This document shows, piece by piece, positions 7,268-14,756 of a stretch of 29,119 bases of DNA (position 1 is the stretch's first letter; each line of letters begins with the position of its first letter). Position numbers and translations under genes: made by a program. The DNA is from UBA3478 sp038134285 (GTDB taxonomy: Bacteria > Bacteroidota > Bacteroidia > Flavobacteriales > Flavobacteriaceae). Location: the NCBI GenBank assembly GCA_038134285.1, contig JAYPUW010000012.1, forward strand, positions 1-29,119. The letters are read 5' to 3'. A model generated the notes under the pieces. It saw only the letters and a list, made by a program, of their open reading frames with translations. It did not search any database and was not told where the DNA came from.

Positions 7268-8197
7268 TTAATTTGATTCTCCGCTCTCATTTAAAACTCC
7301 ACTCAATAATAAATGAGAAATTCTCGGTTTTTCCTTCATAGAAACCCATGTAAAATGATCGAAGGATTTTTGATCTTCAACATTTTGACTTCCTCCAGTT
7401 GTAGAAAGGATAGTATAGGATTTTCCATTTATCATTTGATGTGAGAAAGAGTGCTCATGACCACTAAACACAGAAAATTGCCGTACGTCTAATTTTTTCA
7501 AAATCGAATTAAATTTCTCGTTTTCTTGATTTTTCCAAATGGGCTTATGCATAAATAGGAAGGTCCATCTTACATCCTGGTTCATTTCTATTACATCCTC
7601 AAAATATAGTTGTTGCTCAATACTTATATCTCCGAACATTCTTTCTTTCATTTTGTAGTATTCCGTTTCCTCATAATTACCTTCAATTTTTTTTGACAAG
7701 ATTTTAAGTGCTAATTCCCTTGCCTTAGATATTTCCTCAAATCTTTCCTCATCAAAGTCTTCAGAATTTAAAATAAGAAATAAGACATTTTTATAAATGA
7801 AATGATAATAAGATGGACCGTGGGTAATACCCCAAGCTTTTAACATTTGAGAATTGGATAAATCATGATTTCCTCCAACATAAAAAAATGGGGATTCTAA
7901 AGCTTCCAGCCTTTTGTTGAAATTCCCCCATTGTTTACTGATCAATAGTGAATCTTTAATTCCCCCATCAATTAGATCACCTACACTTAGTGTGAATACG
8001 GGGCTGAAACGATTTATCTTATTAACTGCATTCTCAAATACTCCTTCTCTTTCACCGCCATTTAAATCTGAAATAATAGCGAATGAAAAGTCATCAGATT
8101 TAGGGTTCTCAATTGTCTTATTCAGAGGTAAATTATTCGGACTATTATGACAGCTTGATATAAATAATAGGAAAACAAAAATTAAACAGTTTTTCAT
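7268..8197 (-). CDS. Calcineurin-like metallophosphoesterase lipoprotein
   Basis: The 309-aa protein has the metallophosphoesterase motifs in order: SDLNGG (about residues 43-48), SVGDLIDGG, YVGGNHDLS, FMHKPIW and the late GHEHSFSH. I chose the ATG at 8197 because it gives a textbook lipoprotein signal (MKNCLIFVFLLFISSC, Cys16). The longer frame from 8251 adds 18 unrelated residues. The usual D-x-H of motif I is D-x-N here, so the metal-1 site lacks its His. Other ligands are present, and activity may be retained with altered metal preference. The substrate is unknown; extracytoplasmic anchoring suggests a phosphoester in the periplasm or at the surface. The MFS gene follows on the same strand. 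Confidence 0.87.
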   Translation of the reverse strand: MKNCLIFVFLLFISSCHNSPNNLPLNKTIENPKSDDFSFAIISDLNGGEREGVFENAVNKINRFSPVFTLSVGDLIDGGIKDSLLISKQWGNFNKRLEALESPFFYVGGNHDLSNSQMLKAWGITHGPSYYHFIYKNVLFLILNSEDFDEERFEEISKARELALKILSKKIEGNYEETEYYKMKERMFGDISIEQQLYFEDVIEMNQDVRWTFLFMHKPIWKNQENEKFNSILKKLDVRQFSVFSGHEHSFSHQMINGKSYTILSTTGGSQNVEDQKSFDHFTWVSMKEKPRISHLLLSGVLNESGESN

Positions 8198-8416
8198 AAA
8201 CTTATTAGAATTAGCATTCAAAGAAGGTATGTTTTTTATAAGGGGAATCATGTCAAATGTAATTTAAGTAGGTATGGATTGAAAGATTAATTCCCATTAG
8301 AAACAAAGTGACCATTTACAGCCTAGCTATGACATGAAAGTTAGATTTAAAAAGAAATAATAGTTCACTCTTAATCTCATTAAATTTTAAGTTCGTATTT
8401 TTTTTATTCTAATTAG

Positions 8417-8995
8417 ATGCTCATGAGATTCGTCCAAAGGATTTATCCTACAATCTTTTTAATGGTTCATTTTTTCCTTGTAGCCCCTGTTTATTCCCAA
8501 TTTGAATCTGAACCTGTTTTTGCTTCAGAGATTTCTTTCAACGCTTTTGATTTTATAGCCTTAGGAGGTGTTAACCTGATGTATGAGAAATATCAAAATG
8601 AAACTTTATCAATAGGAGGAGACATCTTTGCTAGGGTAGCAGATGAAGGAATTGATAGAAAATTCTCAAGCACGTTTTTTTTAAGACAATACTTCGGTAA
8701 CCGAGATGGAAAAGGATTTTTTCTTGAGTATTTTGGAGCCTTTGTAGTGAAAGAAGATCCTTATATCTATTATGATTGGTGTTACGAGTGCTACCCTATT
8801 AACCCTCCTGAAAGAGGAGATCAGAGGGGTTTTTCATTAGGTCTAGGTGTAGGAAATAAGTTGTTGGCTAATTCAAATTTCATTGCTAGCATTTATTTAG
8901 GAGTTGGCAGAATTATTATAAATTCTGATATATATGAACCTTTATATGCTCGTTTCGGATTGAATATAGGACTAAGGAAATTAAAAATTAGATAA
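8417..8995 (+). CDS. Small secreted outer-membrane-like protein, unknown
   Basis: The 192-aa protein has a signal peptide ending near VAPVYSQ. The rest consists of short amphipathic strands (FIALGGVNLMYEKY, LSIGGDIFARV, SSTFFLRQYFG, GFFLEYFGAFVV) with a C-terminal strand FGLNIGLRKLKIR. This pattern fits a small 8-stranded beta-barrel like DUF3575 or OmpA-type barrels. A DWCYECYP loop carries the only two Cys and could form a disulfide. I cannot name the family. It stands alone on the plus strand between leftward genes, and its stop is directly followed by the ATG of a 54-aa membrane ORF. Confidence 0.72.
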   Translation: MLMRFVQRIYPTIFLMVHFFLVAPVYSQFESEPVFASEISFNAFDFIALGGVNLMYEKYQNETLSIGGDIFARVADEGIDRKFSSTFFLRQYFGNRDGKGFFLEYFGAFVVKEDPYIYYDWCYECYPINPPERGDQRGFSLGLGVGNKLLANSNFIASIYLGVGRIIINSDIYEPLYARFGLNIGLRKLKIR

Positions 8996-9160
8996 ATGAA
9001 AGAGTATACCTTTACCGCAAAGGCGCTAGATCGATTAATACCTATACGTTTTAAAATAAACTATTGGCTACTTCGGAAGCTTGGATTGTTTGGGTTTGCC
9101 CTGGTGGTATTCATTTGGGGAATACTTTTCACGCTTTTAATACAAACCTTTATTTTATAG
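8996..9160 (+). CDS. Small single-pass membrane protein, 54 aa
   Basis: A short ORF starts with ATG immediately after the preceding TAA (TAAATG, no gap), which suggests translational coupling. It encodes a basic N-terminal half (KALDRLIPIRFK, then YWLLRKLG) followed by one hydrophobic segment of about 23 residues (FGFALVVFIWGILFTLLIQTFIL) reaching the C terminus. No homolog is recognised. Phase, spacing and a clean transmembrane profile argue that it is real, but its size leaves doubt. It ends 20 nt before the convergent creatininase gene. Confidence 0.55.
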   Translation: MKEYTFTAKALDRLIPIRFKINYWLLRKLGLFGFALVVFIWGILFTLLIQTFIL

Positions 9161-9180
9161 AAATCTAAGGGTCTCTAATT

Positions 9181-10056
9181 TCAATTTTTCACCTTCTCAA
9201 AATATTGCTTTTGCAACTCTATCGTTGTGTTGTCATTTTTTACCGCTTTTATGGCATTTTGAAGGGAGTTGATTGTATTTTCGGTGATTATTTCACCCAA
9301 TTCTGTTGAAGCATACTTGGCATTTCCAGCATAGTGATTAGGATAAGAAGCGTACCACCAGATTGCAGTATATAACGTTCCTGGAAGATTTAATCTATTT
9401 AGATTCTCCCCTGACTCATGATCACTTCGCTCTAATTTTAACAGTTCTGGTCTTAAATATTTTATTTCAGAGGCTTCTCTCTCTCCTCCATGTTGATCAG
9501 TTGCTAACTCTGTTTTTCTAATATTCATCATTTCATTATAAACCTTTTCTGGCATATCAGGCTGAAAAAAATAAACAACGTAATCTCTCTTTTTCTCAAG
9601 TTGATTTTGAATAAAGTATTTAATCATCTGAGGATTTCCTCCGTGAGAATTTATTATTATGATTTTATCAAAACCATTTCTTGCAATTTCTTCAACAGTG
9701 GCCTCGAGTAGATTCATTGCTAAACTGGATGGCAATGAAAATGTTCCATAGTGCTGCCTAGCTTCATTAATTTGCCCATAGAAATAATCAGGAAACACAA
9801 CCGCATATTCGTTTTTTGTTGCACGACTTGCCCATTCTCTGGCCCTAATAAGATCCGATCCAATTGGTACCCCTGGACCATGTTTTTCAAGAATTCCTAT
9901 TGGTAGTATGCAAGTTTTGTTTGATTTAACAAGCGCATTCTCCCAATCAGAAAATGTTATTTCGTCCCATCTTGAGGGGATATCTTGACCAAAAAAATAT
10001 ATTGTATATAGTACAAAAGAGGAGAATAATATTTTTTTCATAAGTTTTGTTTTCAT
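9181..10056 (-). CDS. Secreted creatininase-family amidohydrolase
   Basis: The 291-aa protein has the creatininase fold signatures: GILEKHGPGVPIGSD (residues about 54-68), whose E, H and D align with the known metal ligands; INSHGGNP; and DQHGGEREASE. The family hydrolyses cyclic or linear amides (creatinine, formamidopyrimidine, mycofactocin precursor cleavage), so the substrate cannot be assigned. An N-terminal Sec signal (LMKKILFSSFVLYTIYFFGQ) places it in the periplasm, unlike the cytoplasmic characterised members. ATG at 10056 or at 10041 would both keep the signal. The second His seen in many members (HGPHLP) is Gly here. It lies 91 nt downstream of the DUF2490 gene on the same strand. 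Confidence 0.88.
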   Translation of the reverse strand: MKTKLMKKILFSSFVLYTIYFFGQDIPSRWDEITFSDWENALVKSNKTCILPIGILEKHGPGVPIGSDLIRAREWASRATKNEYAVVFPDYFYGQINEARQHYGTFSLPSSLAMNLLEATVEEIARNGFDKIIIINSHGGNPQMIKYFIQNQLEKKRDYVVYFFQPDMPEKVYNEMMNIRKTELATDQHGGEREASEIKYLRPELLKLERSDHESGENLNRLNLPGTLYTAIWWYASYPNHYAGNAKYASTELGEIITENTINSLQNAIKAVKNDNTTIELQKQYFEKVKN

Positions 10057-10147
10057 CGGAATTACGAAGTCAACGTAAAAGAATTATTTCGTTCTTGGAA
10101 GCCTTTTCGGATTAATTAAAATCGCGGCATTTTTTACAGTATTAATG

Positions 10148-10789
10148 TTATCGACCTAACCGATGATTTAAGAAAAATACATTGCGGTTGGGTTGAGATT
10201 GCAGTTTGAATTGTTCATAGAAATATCCAATTTCAAAACGATTACGCTCCCATTTAATGGGTATTTTAAAACCATATCGGATGCTATAATCAAATGATTT
10301 TTTAATATTCTTTAAATACTCGATTCTGAATGTTGGATCATATTTAAAATTTTTAATTTGAGGTGTTATTTGAGGACGAAATCGAATTATAAGTTCTTCA
10401 GCTCCATCATCAAATCGCTGCTTATACTGAATTCCCGCGCGATTTTCAATATCAAAACTACCTAATTTGATCTCGTGGTAAAGATTTAGTCTGACCCTAC
10501 CGCTTGCTCGATTTCCTTGAATCCCCCCATTCCGGTCTCTTTCTATTTGATAGCGGAGTTCTAGCCCACCCGAAAATCTTTTTGTTAAATCAGTTTTGTA
10601 ATCTATTTCCGAAATCCAAAGCTGAAAATCTTGCGATCTCCATCGAAAACGTTGGCTTAGTTTGAGAGAGCTTATTTCTGACTCTAATGCCTCATAGGTA
10701 GTGTTAAGCCATTGTCTATTTTCTTGTGCATTTAAGGAGCTTCCAAAAAAGAAAAATACAAGAAAAAAAGCGCAAACAGTTCCTTTCAT
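10148..10789 (-). CDS. DUF2490 outer-membrane barrel-like protein
   Basis: The 213-aa protein has a signal peptide (ending GSSLNAQ) followed by regularly spaced amphipathic strands with many Arg and aromatic residues: LSQRFRWRSQDFQLW, GLELRYQIERD, FDIENRAGIQYKQRF and a C-terminal FFLNHRLGR. This is the DUF2490 pattern of a small outer-membrane barrel. Its ATG directly follows the TAA of the DUF4956 gene (no gap), so the two are translationally coupled. In Bacteroidota DUF4956 genes often accompany VTC-type polyphosphate polymerases, but none is present in this window. Confidence 0.82.
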   Translation of the reverse strand: MKGTVCAFFLVFFFFGSSLNAQENRQWLNTTYEALESEISSLKLSQRFRWRSQDFQLWISEIDYKTDLTKRFSGGLELRYQIERDRNGGIQGNRASGRVRLNLYHEIKLGSFDIENRAGIQYKQRFDDGAEELIIRFRPQITPQIKNFKYDPTFRIEYLKNIKKSFDYSIRYGFKIPIKWERNRFEIGYFYEQFKLQSQPNRNVFFLNHRLGR

Positions 10790-11383
10790 TTAATAATAGA
10801 TGATGTAGGTAATTTGATCATTTCGATGGTCTATCCTAGAAAGTTCAACTCGTTTTATGGATTTTTGAAATTTTCTTTCAAAGTCAAGTTTTATATCAAG
10901 TTCAGTGACTTCATTGTCTTGGTAAGGTAAAGTGATAACTGTTTTAAAAGATCCCTCCTTTTTTTCTGCTTCCAGGTCTCGATCAAGAAGAATATTTTGA
11001 GCGGCTAAGATGCTAATTGTAATTATTCCATTAATAACGATTAATTCATTCTCTGGATTAAATGGAGCTAATGCATTAATTACTGCAAGACCAATAAATG
11101 CAAATAAATAAGTCATTTCTTGAGCTTTAATGGTTTCTGTTCGATATCGTATAATTCCAAAAATCGCAAAAAGTCCCAATGCCATTCCTAGGTTTAAGTC
11201 AATCTTATTTAAACTAAAACAAAGAAAGAATACTACAATACTTATTACAAAATAGGTATAAGTGTTGTGCTTAGGGCTACTCTTTTTGTTGCTCGCGATT
11301 ATAATTAATAGACTGACAAAAATTAATGTAACTAAGAATCTAGGACCTAACTCACCAGATTGAAAAAGTTGGTTAACTATCAT
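10790..11383 (-). CDS. DUF4956 membrane protein
   Basis: The 197-aa protein has four to five N-terminal hydrophobic segments. It carries the strongly conserved DUF4956 core GMALGLFAIFGIIRYRTETI...EMTYLFAFIGLAVINAL (about residues 66-107). A soluble C-terminal domain of about 70 residues follows, with a VITLPY strand and ending in paired strands. The family is functionally uncharacterised but is known to co-occur with VTC-domain polyphosphate polymerases and with CotH proteins. Here its only partner is the adjoining DUF2490 gene, read through a TAA-ATG junction. The 392-bp AT-rich gap upstream should hold its promoter. Confidence 0.88.
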   Translation of the reverse strand: MIVNQLFQSGELGPRFLVTLIFVSLLIIIASNKKSSPKHNTYTYFVISIVVFFLCFSLNKIDLNLGMALGLFAIFGIIRYRTETIKAQEMTYLFAFIGLAVINALAPFNPENELIVINGIITISILAAQNILLDRDLEAEKKEGSFKTVITLPYQDNEVTELDIKLDFERKFQKSIKRVELSRIDHRNDQITYIIYY

Positions 11384-11643
11384 AAGTTGTGAATTTTTTA
11401 AAATTAAGGTTTCTCTGATTAAGGGATGTTCATTTTCAAATTAATTAGAACATCATTTTACAATAGAAAAAATTTCAGATTTTGATGGGTGGTCTAATTT
11501 TAATCAATAGAGTCTATTTAATAATGCAGTATAACACCATTATAGAGGGATATTTAATTTTTATTACTGCTCTAATAACTTCAAATTGTAAATTTCTTAT
11601 TGCAAAACCGAATGATGTTTTTTGAATTATTAGGATTAAGTGA

Positions 11644-11661
11644 TCAATTATTGTTAATTGA
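11644..11661. promoter_or_regulatory. Inverted repeat sharing half-sites with susC operator
   Basis: TCAATTA-TTGT-TAATTGA is a perfect 7-4-7 inverted repeat located 115 nt before the regulator's start codon. Both half-sites are identical to those of the palindrome in the susC promoter at 14648-14667, which has a 6-nt centre. This suggests that the regulator binds its own promoter region. The different centre spacing and the AT-richness weaken the inference. Confidence 0.45.
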
Positions 11662-11738
11662 AGAAATTGAAAGAATAAGATGAGGCTGTACCGATGAGGC
11701 TAGCTTTAAAGCATAGTATGATAAAATTGGCAACATCG

Positions 11739-11759
11739 TTTATCTTCAAGGAAGATAAA
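11739..11759. promoter_or_regulatory. Hairpin 16 nt upstream of regulator start codon
   Basis: A perfect 9-bp stem with a 3-nt loop (TTTATCTTC-AAG-GAAGATAAA) ends 16 nt before the TTG at 11776. In RNA it would lie at the ribosome-binding region of a gene with a weak start codon, so it could lower or regulate translation. As DNA it could be a dimeric binding site. No T tract follows, so it is not a terminator. Confidence 0.4.
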
Positions 11760-11775
11760 TTTAAACTACAAGCAT

Positions 11776-14568
11776 TTGAAATTAATTAGTTCCATTTTTA
11801 CTCTATTGATGTTTTCTTTTTTTTGGAGTTCAAACTTGTATTCCAAAGAAACTCCTCCCTTTAAATATTATGGAGCACAGGACTACTCTGGAGGGTCCCA
11901 GAATTGGAAGATAATAAACAATGATAAAGGTGAAATTTTTGTAGCTAATAATGAGGGGGTTCTGTTGTACGATGGAATTAATTGGAAGAATTTGGGAGCT
12001 TTCAATAATAGTATTGTAAGGTCGCTACACTTTAAGAATAAGAGACTATATGTAGGTATGTACATGGAGTTTGGCTTCTATGAAGAGGACGAAATAGGGA
12101 GTTGGAATTATACATCCTTAACTAACAATGAGGAAAATTTAATTAAAGAAGACGAACAGTTTTGGAAAATCCTTGAATTAGGAGATCAATTGATTTTTCA
12201 ATCATTAGATCAGTTAATTATTTATGATTTATGGAGTGAAAAAATCTCTGTTATAGAACACTCTGCTGGTATTTTAGGGGCTTGGGTGGTAAATCAGACA
12301 TTATATATTCAAGATACCCAAAGAGATTTATATAAAATCAAAGGGAACGAATGGATATTACAATTAGAATCTAAGGATAATGATGACTCGAAAATTGTCT
12401 CAATCGCACTAAATGATAATAAACTAACTCTTATAACTGAAAAGGGCATCTTTCTGCAATATTCGAATAAGGATTTTTGGAGTATTATTCAAGGAACTGA
12501 AATTATTTCTTCCACAGTATACTCTGCTATTTTTAAAAATAACAGATGGTATATTGGAACCATTTCGGATGGTCTTATTGTTTTAGACCAATTCGGTAAA
12601 AGCTTATATGAAATAGGAAGTAATAATGGCCTTAAAAATAATACCGTTTTAGCCATATATGGTGACAAAGATGATAATTTATGGTTGGGTTTAGATAACG
12701 GTATTATTTGTATTAATGACAAATCGAGTATTTTTTCATATTCTGACAGTCTTAATGAAATAGGTACAATATATACTACTGCCTATTTAAAAGATACCCT
12801 TTATATAGGTACTAATGTGGGGCTTTTCTACAAAACCCCAATGATGGAAAGGTTTTCAAAGATCCTGAATTTAAATGAACAGGTATGGAGTCTTTTTGAA
12901 AAAAATGGAAAATTATTAGTTGGGCATCATAAGGGAATATCTGAAGTAGAAGGATTATTTATAACCCCTATTCATGAGGGTCAAGGAGCCTGGATATTTA
13001 GGCCTTTACCTGGTGCAAATAAATTATTGGTAGGGACTTACAGAGGATTTGAGATTATAGAATTAGAATTGGATAGATGGATATGGAAGGGAAAAGTAGA
13101 AGGATTTGATCTTTCAAGTCGGTTTTTGGAACCTGTTGACAGCAATACCTTTTTGATTAGTCATGAATATAAGGGTATCTATAAAGTTGAGTTATCAAAA
13201 GATTTCGAACGAGTAAATGATTTTAAATTATATCAAAATCCCTCTAAAGGAGCTTATTCTTCGCTAGCTTCATTTAATGGAGATATATGGTATAATGACT
13301 CCTCGGGCCTATGGAAATATGATTACAAACAAGATAAGTTTGAACTTCAAAGCTGGTATTTAGAAGCATTTAGGAATGAAGAATATCTAACAGGTAAAAT
13401 GGTCAGCCTTGAGGATAATTCTCTTTGGTTTTTTAAAAAGGAAAAATTAATACGTGTTCGTCCATCAATTCTTGAAGATGAATATGATCTTCAAATCATA
13501 CCAATATTAATTGAGAATATTAGGCCAAATAGAGGTTTTGAGAATATTGGGAAAATAGATGAGAGTTATATCATAGGGGGAGTAAATCAGTACTTGAAAC
13601 TGAATTTTCCTTACACAAAAAACTCCAGACCAAATATTTTGATTCAAGAAGTTAAAGGTGCTAATAACGAGACTCCTGATTTTAAAAAGATTTCAATTTT
13701 AGGAAAAGAGAAACTTCCTAATGATCTAAATAACGTTTCTTTTACTTTGGGCTACCCGGATTTTGAAGTATTCAGTTCTTCAAAACTATTTTACATGTTG
13801 TCAGGGTATCAAGAAAACTTTACCATATGGGATAAAAAATCAGATATAATTTTTGGAAACTTAAGACCAGGGAATTATCAACTACAGTTTAAAATAGATG
13901 AAATGGAAGAGATTTATTTTACTGATGTTTATGATTTTGAGGTTCTTTATCCATGGCATCAACATCCTTTAATGTATCTCGCCTACTTAATATGTAGTTT
14001 GAGTTTTATTTGGATTATTCACAAGTCATACATTGGGTATTTTAAGACAAAAGAAATCAGAATTCGTGAGGAAAATGAAAGAGTAAATGAGTTGAAAAAA
14101 TTGCAGATAAAGGAAAATTATATGCTTGAAAAAAATATGTTTTTGGAGCAACAGTATAAAAAAAATAAAAAGGAGTTAGCTGATACTTTATTACAGCTTA
14201 GTAAAAACACAGAGGTGTTAAATAAGATCAAAAGTCAGTCTAGTAATATAAATGCAGATTCTTCCTTTATAGACTTAATAGAAGAAATGGAAATAAATAT
14301 TAACGCCTCAAGTTCCTGGGAGGTCTTAAAAAAGGCTTTTAATAATGTAGACGATATGTTCTTAGCAAAAATCAAAGAACAGCATCCAAATCTTAATTCA
14401 AATGATTTAAAATTCTGCATTCATCTGCGTCTTAATCTTACCAATAAAGAAATCTCTTCTTTGTACAACATCTCGATCAAAAGTGTTGAAATCAAAAGAT
14501 ATAGATTGAGAAAAAAAATGCAATTAACTCGTGAAGTTAACCTTCAGGATTACATACTAAGGATATAA
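11776..14568 (+). CDS. Reg_prop/Y_Y_Y transmembrane sensor with LuxR-type HTH
   Basis: This 930-aa one-component membrane regulator probably controls the adjacent PUL. Order of parts: a signal/anchor (residues 1-23), a periplasmic beta-propeller of Reg_prop repeats (e.g. GEIFVANNEGVLLYDG near 52, DNLWLGLDNGIICIN near 298), a Y_Y_Y domain (about 660-725, with NLRPGNYQLQFKI), and one TM (732-753). A cytoplasmic coiled coil (757-830) and a C-terminal GerE/LuxR-type HTH (about 880-920, LTNKEISSLYNISIKSVEIKRYRLRKKM) follow. Unlike hybrid two-component PUL regulators it has no kinase, receiver or AraC domain. The start is TTG: the upstream frame has no ATG before a stop, and this codon gives a proper signal (MKLISSIFTLLMF). 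The propeller probably senses an oligosaccharide. Confidence 0.88.
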   Translation: MKLISSIFTLLMFSFFWSSNLYSKETPPFKYYGAQDYSGGSQNWKIINNDKGEIFVANNEGVLLYDGINWKNLGAFNNSIVRSLHFKNKRLYVGMYMEFGFYEEDEIGSWNYTSLTNNEENLIKEDEQFWKILELGDQLIFQSLDQLIIYDLWSEKISVIEHSAGILGAWVVNQTLYIQDTQRDLYKIKGNEWILQLESKDNDDSKIVSIALNDNKLTLITEKGIFLQYSNKDFWSIIQGTEIISSTVYSAIFKNNRWYIGTISDGLIVLDQFGKSLYEIGSNNGLKNNTVLAIYGDKDDNLWLGLDNGIICINDKSSIFSYSDSLNEIGTIYTTAYLKDTLYIGTNVGLFYKTPMMERFSKILNLNEQVWSLFEKNGKLLVGHHKGISEVEGLFITPIHEGQGAWIFRPLPGANKLLVGTYRGFEIIELELDRWIWKGKVEGFDLSSRFLEPVDSNTFLISHEYKGIYKVELSKDFERVNDFKLYQNPSKGAYSSLASFNGDIWYNDSSGLWKYDYKQDKFELQSWYLEAFRNEEYLTGKMVSLEDNSLWFFKKEKLIRVRPSILEDEYDLQIIPILIENIRPNRGFENIGKIDESYIIGGVNQYLKLNFPYTKNSRPNILIQEVKGANNETPDFKKISILGKEKLPNDLNNVSFTLGYPDFEVFSSSKLFYMLSGYQENFTIWDKKSDIIFGNLRPGNYQLQFKIDEMEEIYFTDVYDFEVLYPWHQHPLMYLAYLICSLSFIWIIHKSYIGYFKTKEIRIREENERVNELKKLQIKENYMLEKNMFLEQQYKKNKKELADTLLQLSKNTEVLNKIKSQSSNINADSSFIDLIEEMEININASSSWEVLKKAFNNVDDMFLAKIKEQHPNLNSNDLKFCIHLRLNLTNKEISSLYNISIKSVEIKRYRLRKKMQLTREVNLQDYILRI

Positions 14569-14647
14569 TTCTTGTAATTTTTTCACTACAATAATACTAC
14601 ACATTCATTCATCATACGTTTTTAATATTCATTTAAAATATTGATAA

Positions 14648-14667
14648 TCAATTATTTAAATAATTGA
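14648..14667. promoter_or_regulatory. 20-bp palindromic operator candidate of PUL promoter
   Basis: TCAATTATTTAAATAATTGA is a perfect 20-bp palindrome. It ends 2 bp before the susC -7 box and covers the place where the -33 element would be. It is the only long symmetric element in the gap between the regulator and susC. Its 7-nt half-sites recur upstream of the regulator. A dimeric LuxR-type HTH would fit such a site. Activator or repressor action cannot be told from sequence. Confidence 0.6.
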
Positions 14668-14669
14668 GG

Positions 14670-14677
14670 TATATTTG
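14670..14677 (+). promoter_or_regulatory. -7 promoter box of the susC operon
   Basis: TATATTTG is a perfect match to the Bacteroidota TAnnTTTG box, 79 nt before the susC ATG. The nearest upstream TTG (14641-14643) is 26 nt away, longer than the usual spacing of about 19. The promoter may therefore lack a good -33 element and depend on an activator bound at the adjoining palindrome. Confidence 0.6.
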
Positions 14678-14756
14678 TAGTTTCTCTACATTTACTATTT
14701 TTTTTACTTCATTTAACTTTAAGAGGTTTTAATAGTAAAAAGAATAAAAACTTTTG

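Larger units (their letters stand above)
11384..11775. other. Divergent intergenic region, 392 bp
   Basis: This AT-rich gap separates the leftward DUF4956 gene from the rightward PUL regulator. It holds no ORF of note. It contains an ATAATG-N11-CATTAT inverted repeat (11521-11543), a TCAATTA-N4-TAATTGA inverted repeat (11644-11661), a 9-bp stem hairpin just before the regulator start (11739-11759), and an imperfect -7-like box TAGCTTTA (11701-11708). No perfect TAnnTTTG box was seen for either gene. Confidence 0.7.
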
